A stretch of DNA of 64,000 bases from Pseudobacteriovorax antillogorgiicola (GCF_900177345.1 NZ_FWZT01000006.1:62001-126000); one strand, 5' to 3'; positions 33,960 to 43,497 are shown, counted from the first letter of the stretch. Numbers and translations: made by a program. The notes: generated from the sequence alone by a model not told the origin.

Positions 33960-34205
33960 TTTTCTACGGCTCTTTGCGAGCACTTCGTAAGCAGGACAAA
34001 GAGCTTATGAACATATGGATAGCAAAATAGATATTTATCTGTGTGGTGGTTCCGCGTTAGCGGGCTGTCTCGACAAAGAAGGCCTTATCGATGCATTATG
34101 GGTGAAGATCAACCGTTTTATAATGGCCGCTGGAAAGCCCATCTTTAAGGTGAATTGCCACGGAAATTACAGCTTTTCGACTCTAAAAATGAAACCCATC
34201 TATCT
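33960..34205 (+). pseudogene. Decayed dihydrofolate-reductase-like (RibD C-terminal) gene
   Basis: One + frame from 34015 reads 'DIYLCGGSALAGCLDKEGLI', then 'DALWVKINRF' and 'AAGKPIF'. This is the C-terminal half of the RibD_C/DHFR-like family (GG..LA..L...GLID.L.....P...G.G.PLF). The family's next element appears in a different frame as 'LQLFDSKNETHL', so there is a frameshift at about 34150. Just upstream, 'LRALRKQDKE' in another frame could be the preceding helix. No N-terminal half or start exists. Its end runs into the 3' end of the response regulator gene. An enzymatic role is lost. Confidence 0.6.
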
Positions 34206-34634
34206 CTTGAGCAGAGGAAATTCTACGATTTTCAGGTACGAATCAATCAGCGTGACCAAGTCATCAAACATAGATCCCGCATTGTCTTTGGTAATATAGC
34301 CATTTACTTTAAGGTCATAGGCTTGGGTAATTTCTTCTTCTCGTTCAGAGGTTGTAAGAATAAATATAATTGTGTTTTCAAGCTTTCTGTCAGCGCGAAC
34401 CTCTTGCAGGAACTCTAAGCCACTCATTTTTGGCATTCTAATATCTAAGAGTACCAGAACTGGCATACCCACACTTTTGGAATGATGCTTTGCCCGAAGA
34501 ATTTCTAGTGCCTCAAGTCCGTCACTAGCCTCGACTGTTGGAGTAAGCACATTTCTCTTACGCAGAGACCGCAGGACAAATTCCCGGTCGACCTTGTCAT
34601 CATCAACTACAAGTATTGTCTTTGGTTTAGCCAC
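34200..34634 (-). CDS. Single-domain response regulator (Rcp1/CheY-like)
   Basis: A 144-aa receiver domain only: acidic pocket D11-D13, phospho-acceptor D64 in 'LVLLDIRMPKMSG', conserved Thr in 'FILTTSE' and Lys in 'GYITKDN'. GTG start at 34634 directly follows the kinase stop (TAG 34635), and its Shine-Dalgarno AAGGAGG lies inside the kinase's last codons, so the two are translationally coupled. There is no output domain; it probably acts by protein contact or in a relay. The stop overlaps the decayed + strand gene. Confidence 0.93.
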   Translation of the reverse strand: MAKPKTILVVDDDKVDREFVLRSLRKRNVLTPTVEASDGLEALEILRAKHHSKSVGMPVLVLLDIRMPKMSGLEFLQEVRADRKLENTIIFILTTSEREEEITQAYDLKVNGYITKDNAGSMFDDLVTLIDSYLKIVEFPLLKR

Positions 34635-35762
34635 CTAGCCGGCCTCCTTTTTCAAACCTTTTATAGAGGTGGGCCATGAAAATGTGAAGCTTGCCCCTTT
34701 GCCTTCTTCGGAAACTAGCGTGACCTCTCCACCAAACCGATTGACAGCCTTTTGCACGATGGCGAGCCCAATGCCAGTGCCCTCTATCTCATCACGAGAC
34801 TGTAGGGTTTGAAATAGTTGAAATACTTTTTCGTGGAACTGGCTTGCGATTCCTTTACCATTGTCACTGACGGTGAAGTAGTAGAAAGAGCCCTCTTTTC
34901 TACATGAAACACACAGCTGCCCATCGTCCTTATCCCGGTGCCTGATGGCGTTGCCAATAAGATTTCGCAGCACAAGATCCAGGGGTGCCCGAGCTGTTTG
35001 AAAACTTGGCAGTGAGCCATCAATTTTTATCTTGTATTCAGAGGGCTTGTCTAAGCTTTCAATAATCTCCTCGACAAGGCTTTGGCAGGGTACTTCCACG
35101 ATTGAATCGTCCATCCGACTTACCCTAGAGTACTGGAGTAGGTCACTGAGCAAAGCTTTCATGCGCTGAACTCTGGACTCCAGGGTAGCTAGGTTTTTTT
35201 GTACATCTTCATTTGGGTTTTCTAAGTCTTCCTTTATCCAAGTCACAAGATGCTCGATAGATCTTAAGGGAGACTGCAAATCATGGGATGCTATATAGGC
35301 AAACTCACTCAGATCCTGATTGCTTCTGTGTAGCTCAACATTCATTTCTTCAATCGACTGTAGGTATTTTTCCTTAAGATTCATTTGGGCTACACGCTCT
35401 GATATATCAACAGCGCAGGCAATCACATACAGCTCATTTTCATACTCTAGAGGCGTCAGACCAACCTCAATAGCAATATCTTGGCCTTCTTTAGTCTTTC
35501 CTACAAGATCCCGGTTACCACCCATCCGGCGTTTTCGAGGCGCCGCCAAGTAGTTCTTTACATATTGCTGATGCTTTCGAGGAGCAATAGGAACGAGTAT
35601 TTCAACTTTCCTGCCATCTAACTCCCCTTCTTGGTAGCCGAAAAGGTTAAGAGTGGTGTCGTTGACAAATCTGATGCTGCCTGAAGAATCGACGATAATG
35701 ATCGCTGCTGGCATCGCATCAACAATGGTTTTCACTAAATTTTGATCTTTTCCAATATTCAA
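34635..35762 (-). CDS. PAS sensor histidine kinase, phytochrome-kinase type
   Basis: A 375-aa soluble kinase. PAS domain at residues about 5-120 ('FVNDTTLNLFGYQEGEL'), coiled coil, then HisKA 'FAYIASHDLQSPLRSIEHL' with H160. The ATPase domain has 'NLIGNAIRHRDKD', 'DNGKGIASQF' and 'GTGIGLAIVQKAV'. The 'IASHDLQ.PLR' form is typical of phytochrome-like and related kinases. The start is a TTG at 35762 preceded by AGGA; no in-frame ATG precedes the PAS domain. It is the obvious partner of the receiver encoded next to it. Confidence 0.92.
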   Translation of the reverse strand: MNIGKDQNLVKTIVDAMPAAIIIVDSSGSIRFVNDTTLNLFGYQEGELDGRKVEILVPIAPRKHQQYVKNYLAAPRKRRMGGNRDLVGKTKEGQDIAIEVGLTPLEYENELYVIACAVDISERVAQMNLKEKYLQSIEEMNVELHRSNQDLSEFAYIASHDLQSPLRSIEHLVTWIKEDLENPNEDVQKNLATLESRVQRMKALLSDLLQYSRVSRMDDSIVEVPCQSLVEEIIESLDKPSEYKIKIDGSLPSFQTARAPLDLVLRNLIGNAIRHRDKDDGQLCVSCRKEGSFYYFTVSDNGKGIASQFHEKVFQLFQTLQSRDEIEGTGIGLAIVQKAVNRFGGEVTLVSEEGKGASFTFSWPTSIKGLKKEAG

Positions 35763-35908
35763 TTTCGCGTTCCTGAGACATACGTCTATGTCAAGATCCT
35801 ATGTATAAACAGAATAGCATACCGTTTCATGAAAGTTAGCTAGCTAAAACTTCATTGGGATTAAAAAATAATATGGAATCGTTTGCGAATAAAGAAGCAG
35901 GAATACCC

Positions 35909-37084
35909 CTAAGCAACAACCTTGAGTTTTTTAGCGAGAGAATTAGCTTTCTCAAATTTAGGGTCGATACGTAGACATTTTCGAATGAACTTTTGAGCGC
36001 TCTCGTGATCGCGCATTTTATAGTAGCAAAGGGAAATATTAAAAAAGACCTGAACCTTGTAGCGATCAGTTTTTAGAGCTTTTAATGCCGTTTTGTATAG
36101 CTCCAAGGCGGTTTCCATCTCGCCCTCTTGCACTTTGGAAACGGCTACATTGTTAAAAATGCTAGCTGATTCTTCTTCTGATAAACTCGATTTAAACAGA
36201 GACAGTGCTGACTCCAACTGCCCATCTTCGAGCATCACCTGACCGGATCGTCGATCGGCTTCAAGAGCAACGTCCGAATCGGAAGACTTAGCTTGCTGGT
36301 AATAGGAAAGCGCCTTGGTCACATCACCCTTACCATAGAACGCATCGCCCAATAGTAACAAGCGATCTGGGTTCTTTGGACTGAGTATATTAGCCTTCTC
36401 TAAAATTTGAGTGGCATGCTCTAAGTTGCCCTGTTTCATAAGACTACGGGACAACAGATTCATTGCTCTAACGTTGTGTGGCTCCTTATGAAGCACATCG
36501 CGGGAGTAATGGGCTGACTTATCATACTCCTCCTCGCGAAGGCACAGGGCTCCGAATTCTAACTGAACGTTGGTTTCGTTAGGATACTTTTTTATGGCAT
36601 CCATGATTTCATTATCAATGTCTTGCTGAGAATATTGACCCGAGAAGCGAATTCTAGTGAGAAGGTTAGGAATATCGGTGGAGTCTTGCTTATAGTAAAG
36701 TTGATCGAGCTCAGAGCCAAGGTTCAAAGCAGCATTAGAATAGCTCATCACCTTTTCCACCATAGCATCGTAGCTAAAAACGATCATCTCAGTGGTTACT
36801 TCAGGGACGAGAATGATTCTGACCACACCACGCCCAATTTCTTTCTGAGTAAATTTGAGATGAAAATGCCTGGCTTGCCCCTCATCTACGGCAGCCCAAT
36901 CGTGAACCAAACCAGCAGGTTTAAACTGAAAAATAGCGTCGCCCACCTCCATCATACTGGAAATAAAACTCACCTTGTAGTTTGCCATGGCAAGCGCTTT
37001 GCGTATGAAATTTTTGTTCTGATTGTCGTTGCTGATCGCAAGAACGTTCCGACGACTGATTTCCAGTTCCATGAGATCCACCAT
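35909..37084 (-). CDS. TPR-repeat protein with receiver-like N-terminus
   Basis: A 391-aa cytoplasmic protein. Residues about 10-120 look like a degenerate receiver-type alpha/beta domain ('NVLAISNDNQNKNFIRKAL'), without the phospho-Asp context. Residues about 160-390 hold five to six TPR units ('ALCLREEEYDKSAHYSRDVL', 'ATQILEKANILSPKNPDRL', 'NISLCYYKMRDHESAQKFI'). Similar receiver-TPR proteins serve as scaffolds in signalling. The start could also be the ATG four codons downstream. It is codirectional with, and 146 nt upstream of, the kinase-regulator pair. Confidence 0.75.
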   Translation of the reverse strand: MVDLMELEISRRNVLAISNDNQNKNFIRKALAMANYKVSFISSMMEVGDAIFQFKPAGLVHDWAAVDEGQARHFHLKFTQKEIGRGVVRIILVPEVTTEMIVFSYDAMVEKVMSYSNAALNLGSELDQLYYKQDSTDIPNLLTRIRFSGQYSQQDIDNEIMDAIKKYPNETNVQLEFGALCLREEEYDKSAHYSRDVLHKEPHNVRAMNLLSRSLMKQGNLEHATQILEKANILSPKNPDRLLLLGDAFYGKGDVTKALSYYQQAKSSDSDVALEADRRSGQVMLEDGQLESALSLFKSSLSEEESASIFNNVAVSKVQEGEMETALELYKTALKALKTDRYKVQVFFNISLCYYKMRDHESAQKFIRKCLRIDPKFEKANSLAKKLKVVA

Positions 37085-37398
37085 CTGCCAGGGCCATCCC
37101 CTTTATTCTAAGGTATTTTCAAGGGATTAAAAAGAGTCCTAGCTGCGAACTCAAGGAATTAAAACTGTTCTTAACGCTTTGCTCTAGCTACCGCTTCCCT
37201 AGATCCAGCTGAATAAGTCATGGACCTGATTGAACTGATGCATTATTTTTAAGATATAGCCATTTCTTAAAATTCTGTGATATGCTGGTCTCGTTGGCCT
37301 AGCGCCAAGGAAGACGGTCACACACCTGTCATTTTTGAAGTGTGTTTTCGTGACCGGAAACAAATGGAGATTCCTCCACAACCACCTAGGGAGGCAAG
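37085..37398. other. Intergenic region, 314 bp
   Basis: Divergent promoter region of the TPR gene and the small gene at 37399. A weak hairpin CACAC/GTGTG followed by TTTTC lies at 37321-37348. Nothing else is seen. Confidence 0.35.
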
Positions 37399-37647
37399 AT
37401 GTACGATTTACTGTCAAACCGCGACAAAATGAATCTCTTCGAGAAGAAGCTTCAGCTTTTTGCTAAAGAAGTTGAGATCTTATGTGCCCTTGAATCGGGA
37501 GGTAAACTGGAGCCGAGGGAAGCCTACTCTAAGATCAAAACCAGCTGGAAAAAGCTCAAGGTGATGAAGAAGGACCTACTACCAAAGATAGAAAATATGC
37601 CCGTGGAAAGTTCTGAAGTGATTGAAAATCCTCAGTCTCCAGTTTAG
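37399..37647 (+). CDS. Small coiled-coil hypothetical protein (82 aa)
   Basis: ATG 37399 with GGGAGG upstream. It is Lys/Glu-rich, predicted helical through residue 68, with no signal or membrane segment. A GC-rich hairpin follows. I recognise no family. Confidence 0.55.
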   Translation: MYDLLSNRDKMNLFEKKLQLFAKEVEILCALESGGKLEPREAYSKIKTSWKKLKVMKKDLLPKIENMPVESSEVIENPQSPV

Positions 37648-37705
37648 AGCGGTTCCGAAAACCTCCACTTATGGTTGCTCTGTGGCAGTTCAATAATGCT
37701 AAAGG

Positions 37706-37729
37706 CTAAGGGGCTTTGCCCCCGCTTAG
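37706..37729. terminator. Hairpin after the 82-aa gene
   Basis: CTAAG-GGGC-ttt-GCCC-ccg-CTTAG, 59 nt after the stop; no U-tract. Confidence 0.45.
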
Positions 37730-37900
37730 GAATCAGATATATTGATTTTTCCTCACAATGTGTGCTTAATGGCCCGCGGCAGAACTTCAATCGAATTCAG
37801 TCGCGGGCGCATCGAATGGCCAGCCTTAACCACAAGAAAATTCTGTGATAGATTGAAGATGGCAGCGACATACCATATTTACATATTGGATCTATGAATC

Positions 37901-39508
37901 ATGAAAAGCGTGTTTGTAGCGATCTTATCCATTCCCCTCATCTATTTGGCTTTAGAGCTACCCAAATATCTGAACATTCCGAAAACTAGTGAACTACCAA
38001 GCCTGGTAAACCTACCGGCACAGCTAGAATCTAAACATATTCAGGTTCATCACAGCCAAGATAAACTTTTCATTTGGTGGATAGAAAATAGTACTTTGAA
38101 GTTCAGTCGCCTGGATGATGGCATCTGGCAACAACCGGTAGCTATACCAAGCAGCTCTGGGCTACAAATCAACTGGCTTGATCAGCCTCATTTCACTTAT
38201 TTTGCTGGTAGCTACTATGGAGTTTTTCTAAGCGGTAAGGCCAAGCAGCGTCGGTTTCAGTTCGTAACTTCGAGGGACGGCCAAGAGTGGCACGAGCTAG
38301 GCTGGAAAACGAACCACAGCACCCACGGTGAATTGGGCTTTGCTAAGCTAGCCTCCCACAAGGGTGAACTGATAGTACTCTGGCTGGAGGGTGGCGAGAA
38401 TCAGACTCAACTTGTAGCCAGCAACTTAAAGGATCAAAAGAAAATTGTCTTGGACCGACGGGTCTGTGATTGCTGCCCTCTTGGGATTTACACCGAAAAT
38501 GACGGTAATCTCATCATTGCCTATCGGGATCGTGGCAAAGATGAAAATCGAACCATAACAGTGGCCGCTTTAGGAAGTAACTATGAGTTAGAAAGGTTTC
38601 CAATAGAGCAACCGAAATGGATTACCGAATCTTGCCCGATGAATGGCCCCGCGTTAAGCCGGGTTGGTAAACACCTGGGCCTAGCTTGGTATACAGAAGT
38701 GAATGGGTCTCCCTCGATCTTGCTTGCTTGGAAAAAGGATGGAGGACCGTTTGAAACCTACGGACCTATTGAAACCCTTGATTCCCAAAGAGGGCGTCTG
38801 GGCCTAGCACCCTTGAACGATGAGTTCGGCCTCCTCACGTGGGTCGGTCCCAATGAGATGGGCAAAGGGCGGATTTGGTCTAAGCCCATATCAGTAGCAG
38901 GGCAAGAAGGGCCGCTATTCGAGCTGGCAGCAATCAACTTAAGCCACAAATCAGGCATCCCCCAACTTGTTAGCTTTAAAGATGAGCTGTACTTAGCTTG
39001 GACATCTCTGGGACGAAAAATGGTTATGATGCGCCGTTTCGTTCCAGGTTTCTTCAAGTACAACCCTGATGTCATTGCTCCCCCAGAATCACCACCCTCA
39101 CGGCTCCAATATGAAAACCTGAGCTTCACCGACCTTGATGGCAAGCGCCGTGAATTAGGAAAGGGACAGCAAACACTCCTTGTTTTTTGGGCATCTTGGT
39201 GCAAACCGTGTCTGGATGAGATCCCGACTCTGAATGAATATGTGGAAAGCAGGCCTAAGCTGAATTTGTTGAGTATCAACCTCGACGACATGACTCCTGA
39301 AGAGCTGCAATCAACTGTGGCTAAGCTCGGGATCCGATATCCCGTGATCGCTGACGACAAGAATGAATTACAAGCCTACTTTAATGTTCAATCATTACCC
39401 ACGGCAATTATGTTGGATCAAGCATCCCACGAGATGTGGCGGATAGTAGGTAAGAATGAAAGCGCATTGCAGCGGAAGATGGATCGCCCCCAGCTTGGGA
39501 CTTTTTAG
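37901..39508 (+). CDS. Membrane-anchored beta-propeller fused to a TlpA/ResA-like thioredoxin domain
   Basis: A 535-aa protein. Residues 1-24 are a signal anchor. Residues about 40-390 form a sialidase-like beta-propeller with repeated Asp/Trp blades. It carries 'RRVCDCCPLG' (about 187) and 'ESCPMNGPALS' (about 243), a Cys signature I recall from an uncharacterised sialidase-like family. Residues about 405-535 are a TlpA/ResA-type thioredoxin domain with active site 'WASWCKPC' (about 430), 'NLDDMTPEELQ', and cis-Pro in 'SLPTAIML'. The fusion suggests periplasmic thiol-disulfide chemistry on the propeller's own Cys cluster or its partner. Start context is weak (GGA only). Confidence 0.8.
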   Translation: MKSVFVAILSIPLIYLALELPKYLNIPKTSELPSLVNLPAQLESKHIQVHHSQDKLFIWWIENSTLKFSRLDDGIWQQPVAIPSSSGLQINWLDQPHFTYFAGSYYGVFLSGKAKQRRFQFVTSRDGQEWHELGWKTNHSTHGELGFAKLASHKGELIVLWLEGGENQTQLVASNLKDQKKIVLDRRVCDCCPLGIYTENDGNLIIAYRDRGKDENRTITVAALGSNYELERFPIEQPKWITESCPMNGPALSRVGKHLGLAWYTEVNGSPSILLAWKKDGGPFETYGPIETLDSQRGRLGLAPLNDEFGLLTWVGPNEMGKGRIWSKPISVAGQEGPLFELAAINLSHKSGIPQLVSFKDELYLAWTSLGRKMVMMRRFVPGFFKYNPDVIAPPESPPSRLQYENLSFTDLDGKRRELGKGQQTLLVFWASWCKPCLDEIPTLNEYVESRPKLNLLSINLDDMTPEELQSTVAKLGIRYPVIADDKNELQAYFNVQSLPTAIMLDQASHEMWRIVGKNESALQRKMDRPQLGTF

Positions 39509-39690
39509 GGGGGCTTCCCCTTCCCAGTCTTACCTAAAAAATACCCTCCCCTATCAAGTCATGATAAGCCAGGAATTCAGTTCAGCTTCCGAAACCAGCC
39601 CAAGATCCGATAGGAAAAATTATTTCGCAATATTTTGGTCTTATACCGGTCGTAATAAGCAGTTGAATCATCAAACAGAGGGCTTCAGTA

Positions 39691-40680
39691 ATGCACGAGA
39701 CTCATGCTAATGCAGTTGTTAGAGAAGACACAACACCACCATCCATGCAACAGTCGAATTTTAAGTATCATGGCACAGGATCAGAACTTGGTCTTCTGAT
39801 TTTAAAGAACGTATTTCTAACCCTAATCACCATCGGCTTGTATTATCCTTGGGGCAAAACAGCGCTTCGTAAATACCTATGGTCTCATACATCCCTTGAT
39901 GGTCACAGATTTCAATTCACCGGTACGGGAAAGGAAATCTTTATTGGTTACCTGAAGGTTCTTGGGGTTTACGTCTCGTTCGTGATCCTGAACGTCGCGA
40001 CACGGTCTCACACCATGCTCAATGGCATCATCGGTTTTGGTTTCTTTCTATTATTTCTTTGGGCCTTGCCTTACCTAGCGTTTGGCTCTCATCGCTATGT
40101 TATGAGTCGTACCAAGCTGCGGGGAGTGTCCTTCCGGGTGGATGCTTCACAACAGAAAAGTATTATCCGATTGTTTTATAAGAACTTCCTCTTTAGCGTC
40201 TTGAGCCTGGGGCTCTACATCCCTGTGTTGCAATTCCAACTCGCACAGGGCTTAATCCGAGCGACACGTTATGGGGACAAACCTTTCCATCAAGATGGTA
40301 AGGCCAAAGACGAATGGATAATCTCCATCACTAATATCCTAGGTATGATATTCACCGCGTATCTCTACACGCCATGGGCGATAGTTAGAAAGCTAAGATA
40401 TCGATTACGACATGTTCGCATTGATGATGCACGATTAGAAACTTCAATAACGGGCTTGGGCCTCCTTGGTGTCATGCTGCTTTCTCTACTAGGTACTATT
40501 CTAACCCTTGGAGTTGCTGCACCATGGATCAAAACTTTTATCAATGCCTACTTCCTGAAACATATCTCTTTAGTCGGAAATATTAATTACGACGAGACCA
40601 TGATGGTCAAATCATCTGGAGGCGATGCCTCTGGTGATGCAGGCTCGGATGTTTTTGATGTTGATATGGGAGTATTTTAA
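39691..40680 (+). CDS. DUF898 (YjgN family) membrane protein
   Basis: A 329-aa inner-membrane protein with about eight hydrophobic helices and the repeated DUF898 signatures 'TLITIGLYYPWGKTALRKYLWSH'-like (shown here as 'TIGLYYPWGKTALRKYLW'), 'SLGLYIPVLQFQLAQGLI' and 'TLGVAAPWIKTFINAYFL'. GAGG lies upstream of ATG 39691. It is followed after 2 nt by the M48 protease gene. This DUF898-M48 pairing is common in Gram-negative bacteria, where the two are thought to act together in envelope quality control. Direct function unknown. Confidence 0.88.
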   Translation: MHETHANAVVREDTTPPSMQQSNFKYHGTGSELGLLILKNVFLTLITIGLYYPWGKTALRKYLWSHTSLDGHRFQFTGTGKEIFIGYLKVLGVYVSFVILNVATRSHTMLNGIIGFGFFLLFLWALPYLAFGSHRYVMSRTKLRGVSFRVDASQQKSIIRLFYKNFLFSVLSLGLYIPVLQFQLAQGLIRATRYGDKPFHQDGKAKDEWIISITNILGMIFTAYLYTPWAIVRKLRYRLRHVRIDDARLETSITGLGLLGVMLLSLLGTILTLGVAAPWIKTFINAYFLKHISLVGNINYDETMMVKSSGGDASGDAGSDVFDVDMGVF

Positions 40681-40682
40681 GC

Positions 40683-41777
40683 TTGCAAGATCTATTTAGA
40701 ACGAGACTGCAAGGGGAATTTTTCGATGGCAAAACGGCGAAGGCTCATCAGGTGAGCCTTCGTTTTGAGCCTGAAAGCCTGCACATGCTGCATCAAGAAT
40801 CAGGCCACCGCTACTATAAGTCGGACTTAGCAATCGAAGATCTCGGTGAGGATACCGTGCGAATCGATCTCTTAAATCAAGATGGTCAGTTCTTAATCGT
40901 ACGGCATTCAATACTAGTCAAACAGCTTCAAGAGCTGGGTTATTTAGGAACCTATAAGGCAAAGGGCAAAAGAGCGTGGCTCATGTTCTTGGGCCTTAGT
41001 TCAGCGAGTTTGATCGCCTTGCTACTTTTTTATCAGGCCTTGACGCCCCTGTCTTATTGGACAGCGACCCAGGTTCCATTTGAAATCGAACAGCAGATCT
41101 TTGATGATTTTGTGATGCGAGCTATAGAAGATAGCTATTGCGAAGACCCTGAAGCCTTAAAAAGCCTTGAGACCCTTAAAAATCGGCTTTTACTAGCTGG
41201 AAGTGACCGAACTTGGCAGCAGCAGATAAAAGTCTCCATTGTAAACTGGGACATGGTCAATGCTTTTGCTCTTCCTGGTGGCAGGATAGTAGTTACAAAG
41301 GGTTTATTGGATAGCCCGAAGGAGCAAGTTGCAGGGGTCATGGCTCATGAAATTGGCCACCTTAAAAAGAGGCATGTACTTGGAGAATATATTCGGGGTA
41401 CAGCGCTTTCAGGAACTCTCAGTATCCTTATTGGGGACTACACTGGAGGGCTAGTAATCGACCCTACGATGATTAGCAATCTTGTTCAGAATAAGTTCTC
41501 TCGCGAAGCAGAAGCCGAGGCGGATCATGTCGCACTTAGCTTGTTGGATGAATCTGGTTTTGATCATCGTCCCATGGCTCAGTTTTTTAGAAGTTTGGAA
41601 GATGAGATGGGAGGCGAGGAAGCTTGGTATGATAAAGTTTTGAAATTTATCTCAACCCATCCAAGTCATCAGGAGAGGATTGCTTATATTGATTCGTATC
41701 AGCGTCAACACCCTGTAGATGCAAGTGTGTGGGATTTTCATTGGCAAGCGTTCGATGAATCCAGTTGCAGCGATTAA
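40683..41777 (+). CDS. M48 family metallopeptidase, membrane-anchored
   Basis: A 364-aa protein starting at TTG 40683, 2 nt after the DUF898 stop, with GGGAG inside the upstream gene. Residues 1-95 form a cytoplasmic beta-rich domain, and residues about 97-118 a membrane helix ('AWLMFLGLSSASLIALLLFY'). The M48 catalytic domain has zinc site 'MAHEIGHLKKRH' (about 221) and the third ligand Glu in 'EAEAEADHVALSLL' (about 277). The peptidase face is periplasmic. It is translationally coupled to DUF898. Confidence 0.9.
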   Translation: MQDLFRTRLQGEFFDGKTAKAHQVSLRFEPESLHMLHQESGHRYYKSDLAIEDLGEDTVRIDLLNQDGQFLIVRHSILVKQLQELGYLGTYKAKGKRAWLMFLGLSSASLIALLLFYQALTPLSYWTATQVPFEIEQQIFDDFVMRAIEDSYCEDPEALKSLETLKNRLLLAGSDRTWQQQIKVSIVNWDMVNAFALPGGRIVVTKGLLDSPKEQVAGVMAHEIGHLKKRHVLGEYIRGTALSGTLSILIGDYTGGLVIDPTMISNLVQNKFSREAEAEADHVALSLLDESGFDHRPMAQFFRSLEDEMGGEEAWYDKVLKFISTHPSHQERIAYIDSYQRQHPVDASVWDFHWQAFDESSCSD

Positions 41778-41790
41778 GCTGCATCCGCGT

Positions 41791-42840
41791 TCAGCGTGAC
41801 CATGATAGCACTTTTCTAACCCGCTCTATCAATCGCACGAAGCGATTCATAGAGGCTTCCACATCGGTTTCCACCTGACGCTTCTTTTCTTGTTCTAGAT
41901 TGCCGAAGGCGAGCTTTCGGCAGCCAATAAAGGTGCGGAAATTTTCTGCGCACACATCTTCTAAGGTTTTTTGGGTGTAGTAAAATTTAATCGCCTGCCT
42001 CACCCCTAAACGGAGAACGTTTACACTGACAGGCTTACTAATGAAGTAACAGGCATCGTGGCGAAGCATTTCCCGCGCTAGGTCGTTGATGCCCGCTTGT
42101 CCCGAAATAACCATAACAGGGACTGTCGGGTTTAAATTACGAATGTTCTCTAGCAAGTCGATACCGGTGATACCACCAAGATGATAGTCGGTGATGACAA
42201 AGTCTATACCTCCCTGCTTAAACATGTCTAAACCAGCCTCCCCAGAGGGCGCAAGAACCGTTTTCAAGCCTTCTTTCTTCAGAATTCGTTCGATCATGGA
42301 ACTGAACCCATCGTCATCTTCACAAAGAAGAACGCAAGGCGGGCGATCGAATGTTTCAAGTTGATCCCGCAGCCCCCCTTCTGACTCGTCTTGTTCCACT
42401 GCTAGTGGTGGTGACTCCTCTTGCTTGGGAGCTTCACCTGACTTGACGGGGGCATACTTTGATATTATTGGTGGAATGTTAAGATCACTCTGGCTTTCAC
42501 CATTGTCAAGAAGCTCCTGCACAGCATCGGTTAGATGGTCAAAACACTGGAAAACATCGTCGACTAGGTTCTCGGTGTAGGCAATATTCCCTTCTGCAAT
42601 ACCTTTTAACACATCTTCAAACAGGTGAATGGACTCTGAGAAGCTCATAAAGCCACACGTGGCTGAACCACCCTTCATAGAATGGACTCGCCTGAATATG
42701 TCACTAATTGCATCATCCGATTGATTGATTTTCCATTGATTCAATTGCTGCTCAACGGCCTCAAGATGCTCGGAGGATTCAGCCAAAAAGGTATCGATGA
42801 GTTCTTTTTGAAATTGTAGATAGTCTTCCGCTAAACTCAT
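41791..42840 (-). CDS. Hpt-receiver phosphorelay protein
   Basis: A 349-aa cytoplasmic protein. N-terminal Hpt domain (residues 10-115) with phospho-His H53 in 'FRRVHSMKGGSATCGF'. Then comes an acidic linker and a receiver domain starting at 'PCVLLCEDDDGF' with phospho-Asp in 'DFVITDYHLGGITG', followed by a C-terminal helical extension of about 60 residues. It has no kinase domain, so it must take phosphate from another kinase. The membrane CheA-like kinase (13958) or the hybrid kinase (45398) are candidates by type only. GGAG precedes ATG 42840. Confidence 0.88.
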   Translation of the reverse strand: MSLAEDYLQFQKELIDTFLAESSEHLEAVEQQLNQWKINQSDDAISDIFRRVHSMKGGSATCGFMSFSESIHLFEDVLKGIAEGNIAYTENLVDDVFQCFDHLTDAVQELLDNGESQSDLNIPPIISKYAPVKSGEAPKQEESPPLAVEQDESEGGLRDQLETFDRPPCVLLCEDDDGFSSMIERILKKEGLKTVLAPSGEAGLDMFKQGGIDFVITDYHLGGITGIDLLENIRNLNPTVPVMVISGQAGINDLAREMLRHDACYFISKPVSVNVLRLGVRQAIKFYYTQKTLEDVCAENFRTFIGCRKLAFGNLEQEKKRQVETDVEASMNRFVRLIERVRKVLSWSR

Positions 42841-42923
42841 GACTCACTCCAAGAGACGGCACTCAGTTCTCCTTGCCTATCGGAAAGTTAGTAGGATAGT
42901 TTATACGTTCCCGAATAGTAAGA

Positions 42924-42948
42924 AAGGCACCCCAAGGAGATGCCTTTT
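42924..42948. terminator. Hairpin after the 68-aa gene
   Basis: AAAGGCA/TGCCTTT stem with an 11-nt loop, 36 nt downstream of the gene 42985-43191 on the minus strand and just upstream of the Hpt-receiver gene. Confidence 0.5.
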
Positions 42949-42984
42949 CTATTGCACGGAAACAATTATATTAATTGTAAAGGC

Positions 42985-43191
42985 TTACCAGGCGAACCAA
43001 TACCCATCCTGATCCTTATCGATAACCATGAACTCATCTCGCGGCTCCCCGAGTCCGTCGACTTCTGATTCGACTCGTACCCAAGAATGAAGATCCTGAT
43101 TATACTCAAATAACCTTGGTTCTTGCTTGCTGTCGATTATATCGTGACCGGTTGTTTGAATTGTCTCAAACAATCTACCAAGTTTTGTCAT
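42985..43191 (-). CDS. Small hypothetical protein (68 aa)
   Basis: ATG 43191 with GAGGAG upstream. Acidic and soluble, with an aromatic C-terminus (DQDGYWFAW). No family recognised. It precedes the Hpt-receiver gene on the same strand, with a hairpin in between. Confidence 0.55.
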   Translation of the reverse strand: MTKLGRLFETIQTTGHDIIDSKQEPRLFEYNQDLHSWVRVESEVDGLGEPRDEFMVIDKDQDGYWFAW

Positions 43192-43497
43192 AGCACTTAC
43201 TCCTCTAATTTAGACATCGTTACCTCACACCTCTATTCGGCTGTTCCTCGGCCAACCGAAGGAGAATGAACTAATACCAATAGTAAGATGATCTTAGCTG
43301 TGAACAATTTAGAATTGAGCAATGAAACAGCTACAGAAATTCATGAATTGACTTATATCCTACTTAAAAACGATGTTAGGTGAAATCAGCAGAAAATTCC
43401 TTCTATGACAACGTTACGAATAAACAAGGATATCTTTCTAAAGTTGCTGAGACCGGGGTCGATCACGAACAAAGGCGAAACAACAGCTGGAAACTTT

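Noticed and set aside
34015-34299. 94-codon + strand frame as an intact gene
   Set aside because: Only its first half resembles a DHFR-like protein, the rest is antisense to the response regulator, and the family's next motif is in another frame; annotated as a remnant instead.
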